From Antribacter soli (lineage in GTDB: Bacteria; Actinomycetota; Actinomycetes; Actinomycetales; Cellulomonadaceae): 39,429 bases of DNA. The notes beneath the pieces were generated by a model. It did no database searches and was not told where the DNA came from. It saw only the letters and a list, made by a program, of their open reading frames with translations. A program made the translations under genes and the position numbers. The stretch lies in NCBI RefSeq assembly GCF_021568775.1, contig NZ_JAKGSG010000049.1, positions 1 to 39,429 on the forward strand, in the 5' to 3' direction. This document shows, piece after piece, positions 9,182 to 16,203 of this stretch (its first letter is position 1; each line of letters begins with the position of its first letter).

Positions 9182-10150
9182 CTAGTCGGTCAGGCTGACG
9201 ACGGTCGCGCCCAGCTCGGGTGCGCTCCCGCTGTAGGTGGCGGCTTGGGAGAGATCGACGAACTCGGTGAAGTAGCCCTGGATGCAGCGGACGTTGCCCT
9301 TGCAGTCGCCCTGGGCGCTCTCCGAGTACTGCCCTGTGAAGTGGTAACCCGTGATCATGAAGGCGGCGTAGCCGTAGAGGTGGTACCAGGCGTTGCTGCC
9401 CGTGTCGCCGGCGTCGTCGAAGATCGGTACGAGCACCGTCTTCCCCACGTACTCGGCGAAGTCGGCCGGGTTGCAGCCGCTGGGCACGCTCTGCCCGGGA
9501 TCGGAATACACGACCTCGTCGATGCTGCTGCTCGTGGTGCACGAGTCCTCGTTCACGGTCAGCCAGCCGAACCCGCCGGGCACGACGTTGTTCGACGGCC
9601 CCGTGCAGGTGGTGCCCGAGGTCTTCGTGAACTTGATGGTGTACTCGGTGGTGGTGGACGGCAGGGCCCCGCCCGTCTGGGCGAGGAACTCGCACCAGGA
9701 GAAGGCGAGCGGCAGCATGGCGATGGCCGCGGACGGCGACCCCCAGACGGCCGTGGCCCTGGCGCCGACGTCGCTCTCGTCGTAGCCGAGAACGGGCGCG
9801 AACCAGTGCTCGCGGGTCCCCCAGGTTTCCACGGTGACGGTCCCGGTGGCGGGGGTGACCGCGGGGGTGAGGACCGTCGCGGTCACGTCGCCGTCGTTCT
9901 TGTTCGGTGTGGCGAGCGTCTGCGCGGTCTGTGCCGGCACCCCGCAGTCGCCGAGGGCGCAGTCCGAGGCGATGCCCAGCGCCGCGGCGTCGGCCGCGGT
10001 CTGGAGCTGTTGCCGGTCGGACCAGAGCGCCGCGACGTCGACCGCGATGGCGGCGAAGCCGATGATCGGGATGATCAGCAGAGCGACCATGACGTTCACG
10101 GCGCCCCGCTCGTCCCGTAGGCGCGATACGTCACGCTTCATCCGTGGCAT
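9182..10150 (-). CDS. TadG-like pseudopilin/pilus-associated protein
   Basis: A 322-aa protein with a prepilin-like N-terminus: a basic stretch, ERGAVNVMVALLIIPIIG as hydrophobic helix, then DVAALWSDRQQLQTAADAAALG, the usual TadG/vWA-type start. G16 is the predicted processing glycine, but the Glu at +5 of true pilins is missing. The extracellular part carries at least nine cysteines (for example SDCALGDCG, TTCTG, DSCTTS, GDCKGNVRC), which suggests disulfides. No MIDAS motif is visible, so a vWA domain is not claimed. The ATG at 10150 has GAAGGGG upstream; the ATG at 10141 would give an ATGA overlap with tadE but lacks a ribosome-binding site. Confidence 0.8.
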   Translation of the reverse strand: MPRMKRDVSRLRDERGAVNVMVALLIIPIIGFAAIAVDVAALWSDRQQLQTAADAAALGIASDCALGDCGVPAQTAQTLATPNKNDGDVTATVLTPAVTPATGTVTVETWGTREHWFAPVLGYDESDVGARATAVWGSPSAAIAMLPLAFSWCEFLAQTGGALPSTTTEYTIKFTKTSGTTCTGPSNNVVPGGFGWLTVNEDSCTTSSSIDEVVYSDPGQSVPSGCNPADFAEYVGKTVLVPIFDDAGDTGSNAWYHLYGYAAFMITGYHFTGQYSESAQGDCKGNVRCIQGYFTEFVDLSQAATYSGSAPELGATVVSLTD

Positions 10151-10530
10151 CGCATTGTCCCCTTCCCGGTCAGTGTGATGCTCGACCCGAGCAGGCCGAA
10201 CAGGAGCTGCACGGGATACGTCACCGTGACCGTGGCGGTCTGGGCGGAGGCATCGGTGCAGGCGGTGGGCGTGACGCTGATCTGGTCGTCGGTGACGGCG
10301 AGGTGCGCTGCGGCATCCTGGACGGTGTCCCGGGCATCCGCGGCGTCGTTCTGCAGGGCCATGACGCGCACGCCCTCGCGCGCGGCCCCGGAGAGGCTGG
10401 TCTGGATGTGATAGACCCGGCCGAGCTCGGCGATGCCTATCACCAGGGTGAGCAGCAGGGGGAGGACGAGCGCGAACTCGACCGCCGCCGCACCGCGCTC
10501 GCGGTGCCCTCGCGTCCTCAGTCGCAGCAT
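10138..10530 (-). CDS. tadE: TadE-like pseudopilin
   Basis: A 130-aa minor pseudopilin of the Tad system. The N-terminus has the processing context ERG-AAAVEFALVLPLLL, with the predicted cut after G13 and Glu at +5, followed by IGIAELGRVYHIQTSLSGAAREGVR, the standard TadE helix. The remainder is a small extracellular domain with two cysteines. It follows the pilin gene after a hairpin-containing gap and overlaps the next gene. The ATG at 10530 has AGAGGA about 10 bases upstream. Confidence 0.9.
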   Translation of the reverse strand: MLRLRTRGHRERGAAAVEFALVLPLLLTLVIGIAELGRVYHIQTSLSGAAREGVRVMALQNDAADARDTVQDAAAHLAVTDDQISVTPTACTDASAQTATVTVTYPVQLLFGLLGSSITLTGKGTMRCHG

Positions 10531-10575
10531 GTCGTTCCCGTCCTCTCTGGTGGTGGATCTGGGTTGGTGCGTGCA

Positions 10576-10617
10576 ACGGGCCGGCTCCCGCCGGGGGCGT
10601 GGCAGGAGCCGGCCCGT
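10576..10617 (-). terminator. Hairpin between flp pilin and tadE (attenuator)
   Basis: A perfect 13-bp inverted repeat pairs 10576-10588 with 10605-10617. The 16-base loop can itself form a CGCC/GGCG helix. It lies 16 bases past the pilin stop codon and 46 bases before the tadE start, with no U-tract. The position suggests a partial terminator and mRNA 3'-end stabiliser that gives more pilin mRNA than machinery mRNA. Confidence 0.7.
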
Positions 10618-10632
10618 GGCTTGGTGGGCCGT

Positions 10633-10848
10633 TCAGACCACGGCGAGCTCGAGCTCGGAGAGCACGTCGTCGAAGAGCCGGTTCAGCTCGTCGCCGAGCA
10701 GGCCGACCGTGAGGATGATCGCGACGGCGATGAGGCCGACGAGCAGGCCGTACTCGACGGCGGCGGCGCCCTTGTCCTTCTTCTGGGCCTCGAAGCGGGC
10801 CGAGAAGACGTGGAGCGTGGTCATGAGGAGAGCAGCAGCACGAGACAT
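10633..10848 (-). CDS. flp: Flp/Fap-type class IVb prepilin
   Basis: The 71-aa major pilin subunit of the Tad pilus. A basic leader ends KKDKG; the predicted TadV cut after G27 gives a 44-residue mature pilin starting AAAVEYGLLVGLIAVAIILTVG, with the diagnostic Glu-Tyr at +5/+6 (E32, Y33). The C-terminal part is acidic and helical. The ATG at 10848 is chosen because AAGGA lies 8 bases upstream; the ATG at 10824 has no ribosome-binding site and the in-frame ATG at 10950 overlaps the promoter. It is first in the Tad transcription unit, followed by a strong hairpin. Confidence 0.93.
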   Translation of the reverse strand: MSRAAALLMTTLHVFSARFEAQKKDKGAAAVEYGLLVGLIAVAIILTVGLLGDELNRLFDDVLSELELAVV

Positions 10849-10921
10849 GTTGGTGATCCTTCTGGTCATGCTCCGATGGTCGGAGCGTTCGGTGTGGCTG
10901 CGAGTTCTGCAGCCGAGACCG

Positions 10922-10950
10922 ACACTAATGCAAACATGCGTAAGGCGCAA
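10922..10950 (-). promoter_or_regulatory. Probable housekeeping promoter of flp/tad operon
   Basis: On the minus strand, TTGCGC (10950-10945) and TAGTGT (10927-10922) are separated by exactly 17 bases, fitting an actinobacterial sigma70-type promoter. It sits in an AT-richer patch that contrasts with the surrounding DNA. The start site would be near 10915, leaving a leader of about 65 bases before the pilin ATG. Confidence 0.5.
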
Positions 10951-11059
10951 GCTTTTCTCTCAAGAAAGTTTGCTACCTGCGAAAACACCCTTGACATGCT
11001 CGTGCTGCTCGTGCGCAGAAGTGCCCCGAAGCCCGGGTCGCCCGCTGCCGGAGACGACG

Positions 11060-11094
11060 AACGGCGGCAGCCCGGGATCCGGGCTGCCGCCGTT
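11060..11094 (-). terminator. Terminator of htpX
   Basis: A perfect 15-bp inverted repeat pairs 11060-11074 with 11080-11094 around a 5-base loop. It lies 39 bases past the htpX stop and upstream of the flp promoter, so it separates the two units. There is no U-tract, which is normal for GC-rich actinobacteria. Confidence 0.8.
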
Positions 11095-11133
11095 GCGACG
11101 TATCGGCCGAGGTGGGCGGCCGATCTCAGGACT

Positions 11134-12018
11134 TCAGTAGCGCGTGATGCCCCCCGGGCCGAAGCCGCCGCCGGCCATGCGCTCCAGGCGCGCCACGCGG
11201 TCGGCCATCGGCGGGTGGGTCGCGAACAGGCGCGCCATGCCGGCCCCGCGGAACGGGTTGGCGATCATGAGGTGCGACACGTTCGTGAGCTCGCGGTCCT
11301 GCGGGAGCGGCGCGAGCTGGGTGCCCTGCTCCAGCTTGCGCAGCGCGGACGCGAGGGCGAGAGGGTCGCCGGTCAGGCGGGCGCCGTCCTCGTCCGCGTC
11401 GTACTCGCGCGTACGTGAGATGGCGAGCTGGATGAGGGCGGCCGCGATGGGCGCCAGGAACGCCATGGCGAGAGCCGCGAGCGGGTTGCCCCCTTCGCGC
11501 CGGTCACCGCCGCCGAAGAACAGCAGGAACTGCGCGAGGGCCGTGATCACCCCGGCGAGCGCCGACGCCACCGACGACGTGAGGATGTCGCGGTTGTACA
11601 CGTGCATGAGCTCGTGCCCCAGCACCCCCCGCAGCTCCCGCTCGTCGAGGATCCGCAGGATGCCCTCCGTGCAGCACACGGCGGCGTTCTTCGGGTTGCG
11701 GCCCGTCGCGAAGGCGTTCGGCGCCTGCGTGGGCGAGATGTAGAGCTTGGGCATGGGCTGGCGCGCCGCGGTCGACAGCTCGCGCACGATGCGGTGCATC
11801 TCCGGTGCCTGGAGCTCGGTGACCGGGTACGCGTGCATGGCGCGGATCGCGATGTTCGACGAGTTCCAGTAACCGTAGGCAGTCGTGCCGAGGCCGATCA
11901 GGACGAAGACCCACAGCAGGCTCGAACGGGCGCCGAACACGGCCCACAGGCCGAGGATGACGGCCCACATGACGCCGAAGAGCACGGCGGTCTTGAGTCC
12001 GTTGTAGTGCTTGTGCAT
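11134..12018 (-). CDS. htpX: Zinc metalloprotease HtpX homologue
   Basis: A 294-aa membrane-bound M48 peptidase that degrades damaged membrane proteins during envelope and heat stress. Two N-terminal transmembrane helices (10-29, 33-50) precede the zinc site HELMH (135-139); the third ligand is probably the Glu in [13 protein letters not shown]. Two further hydrophobic segments (about 145-165 and 177-195) separate these. The C-terminal [16 protein letters not shown] block is a family hallmark. The ATG at 12018 has AAAGGA 6 bases upstream. The gene is monocistronic, with a terminator on each side and an ECF-type promoter. Confidence 0.95.
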   Translation of the reverse strand: MHKHYNGLKTAVLFGVMWAVILGLWAVFGARSSLLWVFVLIGLGTTAYGYWNSSNIAIRAMHAYPVTELQAPEMHRIVRELSTAARQPMPKLYISPTQAPNAFATGRNPKNAAVCCTEGILRILDERELRGVLGHELMHVYNRDILTSSVASALAGVITALAQFLLFFGGGDRREGGNPLAALAMAFLAPIAAALIQLAISRTREYDADEDGARLTGDPLALASALRKLEQGTQLAPLPQDRELTNVSHLMIANPFRGAGMARLFATHPPMADRVARLERMAGGGFGPGGITRY

Positions 12019-12040
12019 CGAAGTCCTTTCCACCCTCGGC

Positions 12041-12066
12041 AACGCCTCGCCCGCCCGCACGGTTCC
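12041..12066 (-). promoter_or_regulatory. ECF sigma (SigE/SigH/SigR-type) promoter of htpX
   Basis: On the minus strand, GGAAC (12066-12062) is followed after 18 bases by GTT (12043-12041). This fits the GGAA(C/T)-N(16-19)-GTT promoters of actinobacterial envelope/thiol-stress ECF sigma factors. The expected start site (about 12034) lies just before the AAAGGA ribosome-binding site, giving a short leader. Confidence 0.5.
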
Positions 12067-12099
12067 AGGAGACTACGCCGAGGAAGTGCGGGCGGAAGC

Positions 12100-12151
12100 A
12101 GAACGGGACGACGCATCCGGGCGATCTCGCCTCGGTGTGTCGTCCCGTTCT
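12100..12151 (-). terminator. Terminator of fprA
   Basis: A 13-bp perfect inverted repeat pairs 12100-12112 with 12139-12151. The 26-base loop contains a second small helix (GGCGA/TCGCC). It lies 31 bases downstream of the fprA stop and before the htpX promoter. Confidence 0.75.
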
Positions 12152-12181
12152 ACTTCGTCCTGTTCTGCCCCAGCGGGAGGA

Positions 12182-13585
12182 TCAGCGGCTCCGCGCGATC
12201 GCGATCATCTCGTCCCGGGGGACGACCTTGACCCGCTCGCGGCCCTGGGGCTCGCCCAGCGAGCGCTCGTGCGCGTCGAGCAGCTCCCAGCCGGTCCACT
12301 CGATGACCTCGACGCCCCGGTCGGCCAGGAAGTCGGTGACCGCCTGCGCGTCGCCCTGGGGCGCCGTGCGGCCGCCGGCGAGGTCGCCCTGCGCCACGTC
12401 GCCGCCGTCGCCCACGCCCGTGACGTCCTCGACGAGGTGACGGACCGTCTCCGACGCGTCCGACTTGGTGTGGCCGATCAGGCCGACCGGTCCGCGCTTG
12501 ATCCAGCCCGTGGCGTACACGCCGGGCAGGTGGTTGCCGTCGAGGTCGATCACGCGGCCCTCGCGGTTCGCGATGACGCCCTTGAGCTCGTCGAACGGGA
12601 CCTCCGGCAGCGGCGAGCCGAAGTAGCCGACGGCGCGGTAGACCGCCTGGACGGGCCAGTCGTGGAACTCGCCCGTGCCGGCCACCGTGCCGTCGCCCTG
12701 CAGGGCGGTACGCTCGGTGCGCAGGCCCACGACCTGGCCGTCCTCGCCGAGGATCTCGGCCGGCGCGTGCAGGAAGTGCAGGTGCAGGCGACGCGAGGCC
12801 GTCTTGGTCGACGGGTCGTCGAGCGTCCAGTCCACCAGGGTCTTGACGACCTGCTTGGTCTGGTTCGACGAGTTGATCGCAGCCTCGGAGCCCTCGTCGA
12901 AGTCGAAGTCCTCCGGGTACACGATGATGTCGACGTCCGGGATGTGGCCCAGCTCGCGCAGCTCCAGCGGCGAGAACTTGACCTGCGCCGGGCCGCGGCG
13001 CGCGAACACGTGCACGTCGGTCACCGGGGAAGCCTTGAGGATCTCGTGCACGTTGGCCGGGATCTCGGTCGGGAGCAGGTCGTCGGCGTGCTTGGCGAGG
13101 ATGCGCGCCACGTCCAGCGCCACGTTGCCCGCGCCGATCACGGCGACGTGCTGCGCCTCGAGGGGCCACGTGCGCGGCACGTCGGGATGGCCGTCGTACC
13201 AGGACACGAAGTCGGCGGCGCCGTACGAGCCGTCCAGGTCGACGCCGGGGATCGTCAGCTCGGCGTCCCGGATCGAACCCGTGGAGAAGATGACCGCGTC
13301 GTAGAACTGGCGCAGCTCCTCGAGCTTCACGTCCGTGCCGAAGTCCACGTTCGCCAGCAGGCGGATGTCGCCGCGCGAGAGGACCTTGTGCAGCGCCACG
13401 ATGATCTGCTTGATGCGCGGGTGGTCGGGCGCGACGCCGTAGCGGACCAGTCCGAAGGGCGCCGGCAGCCGCTCGAACAGGTCGATGCTCACGTCGAGAT
13501 CGGTCTTGGACAGGATGTCGGCCGCGTAGATGCCGGCGGGACCGGCGCCGACGACGGCGACGCGCAGAGGACGGGTGGTGCTCAC
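12182..13585 (-). CDS. fprA: Ferredoxin/NADP reductase, FprA (adrenodoxin reductase-like)
   Basis: A 467-aa FAD flavoprotein that moves electrons between NADPH and ferredoxin-type partners, of the mycobacterial FprA/adrenodoxin-reductase family. The FAD-binding VVGAGPAGIYAA is at 11-22. PAPFGLVRYGVAPDHP at 41-56 is a strong family block, the NADP-binding GAGNVALDVARIL is at 151-163, and the C-terminal VYATGWIKRGPVGLIGHTK block is intact. The length matches the family. The GTG start at 13585 has GGAAGG about 11 bases upstream. It is monocistronic and followed by a terminator. Confidence 0.95.
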   Translation of the reverse strand: MSTTRPLRVAVVGAGPAGIYAADILSKTDLDVSIDLFERLPAPFGLVRYGVAPDHPRIKQIIVALHKVLSRGDIRLLANVDFGTDVKLEELRQFYDAVIFSTGSIRDAELTIPGVDLDGSYGAADFVSWYDGHPDVPRTWPLEAQHVAVIGAGNVALDVARILAKHADDLLPTEIPANVHEILKASPVTDVHVFARRGPAQVKFSPLELRELGHIPDVDIIVYPEDFDFDEGSEAAINSSNQTKQVVKTLVDWTLDDPSTKTASRRLHLHFLHAPAEILGEDGQVVGLRTERTALQGDGTVAGTGEFHDWPVQAVYRAVGYFGSPLPEVPFDELKGVIANREGRVIDLDGNHLPGVYATGWIKRGPVGLIGHTKSDASETVRHLVEDVTGVGDGGDVAQGDLAGGRTAPQGDAQAVTDFLADRGVEVIEWTGWELLDAHERSLGEPQGRERVKVVPRDEMIAIARSR

Positions 13586-13700
13586 GGAGAGTGCGCCTTC
13601 CGATCGAGGACAGGTGGCAAGGTCCTTGGCTCCCGCCTGCCTGCCGGCGCCGGCGGGCGCCGCGGGGGCGGCCTTGTGGGGGCCACCGGAGACCCTGCCG

Positions 13701-13734
13701 ATTCTATCGACTGGGTGAGGCGAGCCTTATCCGG
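13701..13734 (-). promoter_or_regulatory. Candidate fprA promoter with overlapping iron-box-like palindrome
   Basis: On the minus strand, TAGAAT (13706-13701) is a good -10 element about 115 bases before the fprA start. Where the -35 should be lies AAGGCTCGCCT (about 13718-13729), part of a 19-base stretch that matches the DtxR/IdeR iron-box consensus at 11 of 19 positions by eye. The same bases form an 8-bp perfect hairpin (13719-13726 with 13733-13740). Confidence 0.3.
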
Positions 13735-13819
13735 CTCGCCCTGCACCCTCCACTGTGCCTCACGTCTCGCGCCCCGAACAGCGTCGTCCCACATCGTGAG
13801 CGAAATCAGTCCGAGACGG

Positions 13820-13891
13820 TCATTGCTCGCGCTCTCGGTTGCGCTCCGCGCGGTGCCCCACGCACAGGGCGGTGCGGATTGCCCAGCTCAT
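13820..13891 (-). CDS. Possible 23-aa micro-ORF
   Basis: The minus-strand frame begins ATG at 13891 and encodes a 23-residue basic peptide starting MSWAIRTALCVGHRAE. It is supported mainly by an unusually strong ribosome-binding site (GAGGAGGTGG) ending 7 bases upstream. There is no recognisable domain. It lies between the last gene of the WXG locus and the fprA promoter. It could be a leader peptide, a small protein or chance. Confidence 0.3.
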   Translation of the reverse strand: MSWAIRTALCVGHRAERNREREQ

Positions 13892-14076
13892 CGCGCCACC
13901 ACCTCCTCAATCTCTGAGTGCAGCGGCCGCGGGGGTGGCGCGGACGCCGAGCCAGGCAGACCACGCCCGTGTACACCTGGCCGGAGGACTCGTAGGACCA
14001 GCCGTCGACGTCGCCCATCGACTCCCAGTCAGCCGGGACCTGTGCCGTCAGGTGTTGTGCACTGGTCGCGGGACGT

Positions 14077-14853
14077 CTACTTCTCGAACAGCCGTGCTCC
14101 GGCCCAGTCACGACGCGGGCGCCAGCCGTTGTTCCGCAGGACCGTGAACACAGGCACCTTGGCGTCGGCCGGCTTGATCATGACGGCCCCCTCCCACGAC
14201 GTGCGAGGCCCGGCCGGACCGGCCACCGTGACCTGGCCGTCGGCGCCCTCGACGAAGGTTGCCGACGTGCCGCCCGACGTCTTGCCCTTCTGCCACGTCC
14301 AGTTGCCGTAGGCCGTGACACCCATCGGGCCGGCCGCCGCGCGGACGGACGCCTTCCCGGAGTGCTCGACGAACTTGTAGTGCGCCATGGCCGGGTCGAG
14401 GTCGACCTCCATGCGCCACGCGAAGGCCTGCGACCCGCGCACGAAGAGCGTCTGCCAGCGCATCTCCTCATGCTTCCACTGCACCTCGACGCGCACGCCG
14501 TCGGGGCTCCGCGAGGCGGTGATCTGGTAAGGCAGCCCGTCGCTGTTCATCCCGACCAGCTGCGCGACCACATCCTCCACGGGCGCCGGTGCGCCGGCGT
14601 CGCGGACCGCGCCCTCGGGCACCTCGGCGCGCTCCGCCTCGGCGAGCGCGCGCTGCCCCCGCCTCAGGGTGACGGAACCACGCCACGCCACCGCGAGGAA
14701 GGTGACGGCCGTGAGTGCGATGCCGAGTACCACCTGACCGTTGAGAATCGCGAGGACGCCCCCGATGAGCAGGGCGCTTCCCCCGACGAAGACGACGCGA
14801 CGGCTGATCACCGCGAACTGCTGGTCCCGCGAGGGACCCTGGCCGCCGCTCAT
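14077..14853 (-). CDS. Hypothetical membrane protein, end of WXG locus
   Basis: A 258-aa protein with no family I recognise. Residues 17-58 contain two hydrophobic segments (RRVVFVGGSALLIGGVLAIL and VVLGIALTAVTFLAVAW), then a basic turn and a soluble C-terminal domain with probable beta structure (YQITASRSPDGVRVEVQWKH... WRMEVDLDPAMAHYKFVEHS). The topology suggests a two-helix anchor with both ends cytosolic. The ATG overlaps the stop of a 37-codon frame by ATGA. Its place after the WXG proteins suggests an accessory, assembly or immunity role, but the sequence gives no direct evidence. Confidence 0.75.
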   Translation of the reverse strand: MSGGQGPSRDQQFAVISRRVVFVGGSALLIGGVLAILNGQVVLGIALTAVTFLAVAWRGSVTLRRGQRALAEAERAEVPEGAVRDAGAPAPVEDVVAQLVGMNSDGLPYQITASRSPDGVRVEVQWKHEEMRWQTLFVRGSQAFAWRMEVDLDPAMAHYKFVEHSGKASVRAAAGPMGVTAYGNWTWQKGKTSGGTSATFVEGADGQVTVAGPAGPRTSWEGAVMIKPADAKVPVFTVLRNNGWRPRRDWAGARLFEK

Positions 14854-14963
14854 CGGCCCGCCCGCTCGACGCTGTCCTGGATGGCCCGCACCGTCGTCCA
14901 GATCTCCTTTGCCTGGTCACCCGCACAGGTGCCGGTCTTGCTCGGGTAGGTGACGGTGCTCAT
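14850..14963 (-). CDS. Possible 37-aa small protein coupled to the 258-aa gene
   Basis: A short frame from ATG 14963 encodes 37 residues beginning MSTVTYPSKTGTCAGDQ and ending with a helical segment (EIWTTVRAIQDSVERAG). Support comes from the ATGA overlap with the next gene, an AGGA-containing leader and reasonable codon choice. An in-frame stop lies 7 codons upstream, so it cannot be much longer (TTG starts would add up to six residues). It has no recognisable family. It could be a small helical partner of the locus or only a translational-coupling leader. Confidence 0.4.
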   Translation of the reverse strand: MSTVTYPSKTGTCAGDQAKEIWTTVRAIQDSVERAGR

Positions 14964-15184
14964 AGTCCTGTCCAATCGCAATCAGTCGCTGCCATGGTTC
15001 CGCGTCACCAGAATTTCAGGGCGTCACCGACGTGAGAGAGCGCGTCACCCGCGCAGTCGACGCTGCCACCACGCCGCCGCTCACAGCGCCGTCACCCGTT
15101 CGCCCGGGAGCTTGCGTTGCGTCCCCTTGGCCACCTCGGTCAGGACTCGCCGCGCTCGCGCCGCGCCCTGGCCGCGCGGCGGGC
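14964..15184. other. Gap of 221 bases, nothing convincing
   Basis: No frame longer than about 22 codons with a ribosome-binding site is visible on the minus strand. There is no clear hairpin or promoter. It separates the 72-aa membrane protein from the micro-ORF. Confidence 0.4.
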
Positions 15185-15403
15185 TCAGCGACCCTGTTCG
15201 CGCTCTGCCTTCCGCGCCCGCCGCCGGCGATCTGCCCTCTGGGTTGCGTAGTAGAGCCAGTCGTAACCCGCCATGCCGACACCGATCAGGCCCAGGATGC
15301 CGACGATCACCGTGACCGGGATGAGGTCGAGGGCCCGAGCCAGCACGGCCACGACGATCAGCCCGAGGCCGATCCACAGGCTCCACCTGCCGAGGCCGCT
15401 CAT
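15185..15403 (-). CDS. Small two-helix membrane protein, unknown function
   Basis: A 72-aa protein with two hydrophobic helices (about 8-24 and 27-45: WSLWIGLGLIVVAVLARAL and PVTVIVGILGLIGVGMAG) and a strongly basic C-terminal tail (ATQRADRRRRARKAEREQGR). The positive tail predicts a cytosolic C-terminus. The ATG overlaps the upstream stop by ATGA, so it is co-translated with the 267-aa protein. Small two-helix proteins sit next to many secreted-toxin genes as immunity factors and also next to secretion systems as accessory subunits; the sequence does not decide. Confidence 0.75.
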   Translation of the reverse strand: MSGLGRWSLWIGLGLIVVAVLARALDLIPVTVIVGILGLIGVGMAGYDWLYYATQRADRRRRARKAEREQGR

Positions 15404-16203
15404 GCCGGGACCAGCTCGCCGGGCAGCGCGCGCAGCCCGCGCGAGCCGATCTCCTGGAGCGTGTACTTCACTGGCATCCCCTGTGCGTCGTGCTCGGTAC
15501 CGCGCACCACGTGCACGCCGTGCGGACCCGCGTACACGGACGCGTTGAGCAGCTTGTCGCTACCCCGCGCCACACCGGACACGATGCTCACCGCCACCGC
15601 CTCCTTGAGCTGCGGCAGACCGGGGACGGCAGCCTCGAACTCCGCCGCGGAGTAGCTCTTCGCGGCCGTACCCATCAGCGCCGTGCCCGTCGGGTCGAAG
15701 AACTTCTCGAACCGCTCCCCGAGCATGGCCTCGGGGTACACCGAGAACGCGTGGTGGCCCGCACCCGAGATCTCCTCCTCGAGCACAGTGGCCTTGCCGT
15801 CCTCGATGTGCACGTAGGCGAACAGCCAGTCCTTGCCGTTCGAGCTCGTGCGCTCCACCGAGAGAATCTGCTGGGCCGACCGCCGCAGCACCAACGGCCC
15901 GGTGATCCCCGGGTGCGCCTTGATCTTGATGCTGTTGTCGTCGGTGTCGACGGGAAGCACCAGTTCGCGCGACAACAGGGACCGGAGCGCGACCCGCCCC
16001 ATCAGAGACCGGTCGGCGTCGCCCTGGGCGTCCATCCACGGGGTCGGCACGAGCTGTTCCTGCGCGACTCCGTCGAGGATTGTCACCTCCTCATCGGTGA
16101 GGATCACGATTCCGACGATCTCGCCGTCGCGCGCCTGCGCGAGCGTCGCCCGTGCCGCCTTCACATCGTCCGCAGAGAACTGCATCGCCCGTTGTTCACT
16201 CAT
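15400..16203 (-). CDS. Unknown soluble protein, possibly EspG-like
   Basis: A 267-aa cytosolic protein with no signal peptide or membrane segment. It has two halves: residues 1-100 with an N-terminal helix and SLMGRVALRSLLSREL, and a beta-rich part containing LVLRRSAQQILSVERTS, WLFAYVHIEDGKATVLEEEISG and HHAFSVYPEAM, then a C-terminal segment LNASVYAGPHGVHVVRGTE. General shape, size and position next to WXG genes recall EspG chaperones of mycobacterial type VII systems, but no EspG signature is certain; an immunity protein is an alternative. The ATG at 16203 overlaps the upstream stop by one base and has GGGAGG 9 bases before it. Confidence 0.7.
   Translation of the reverse strand: MSEQRAMQFSADDVKAARATLAQARDGEIVGIVILTDEEVTILDGVAQEQLVPTPWMDAQGDADRSLMGRVALRSLLSRELVLPVDTDDNSIKIKAHPGITGPLVLRRSAQQILSVERTSSNGKDWLFAYVHIEDGKATVLEEEISGAGHHAFSVYPEAMLGERFEKFFDPTGTALMGTAAKSYSAAEFEAAVPGLPQLKEAVAVSIVSGVARGSDKLLNASVYAGPHGVHVVRGTEHDAQGMPVKYTLQEIGSRGLRALPGELVPA

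Larger units (their letters stand above)
13586..14076. other. 490-base gap between unknown gene and fprA
   Basis: This stretch holds the fprA promoter candidate (13701-13734), an adjacent 8-bp hairpin (13719-13740), a palindromic GCCGGCGCCGGC, and one 23-codon minus-strand frame with a strong ribosome-binding site (13820-13891). No longer frame has convincing coding character. A short weak stem after the 258-aa gene (ACCTG/CAGGT, 14038-14053) is the only terminator candidate for the preceding operon. Confidence 0.5.

Noticed and set aside
8415-9695. Long open frame upstream of tadZ in the same frame
   Set aside because: It is Arg-rich shadow sequence over cpaB and the TadG-like gene; the ATGA overlap and family N-terminus fix the tadZ start at 8414.
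10139-10141. ATG at 10141 as start of the TadG-like gene (ATGA overlap with tadE)
   Set aside because: No ribosome-binding site precedes it, while the ATG at 10150 has GAAGGGG at good distance.
13806-14111. 101-codon minus-strand frame after the 258-aa gene
   Set aside because: Overlaps the 258-aa gene, has no ribosome-binding site and shows Arg/Pro-rich noise; only the micro-ORF within the region has initiation support.
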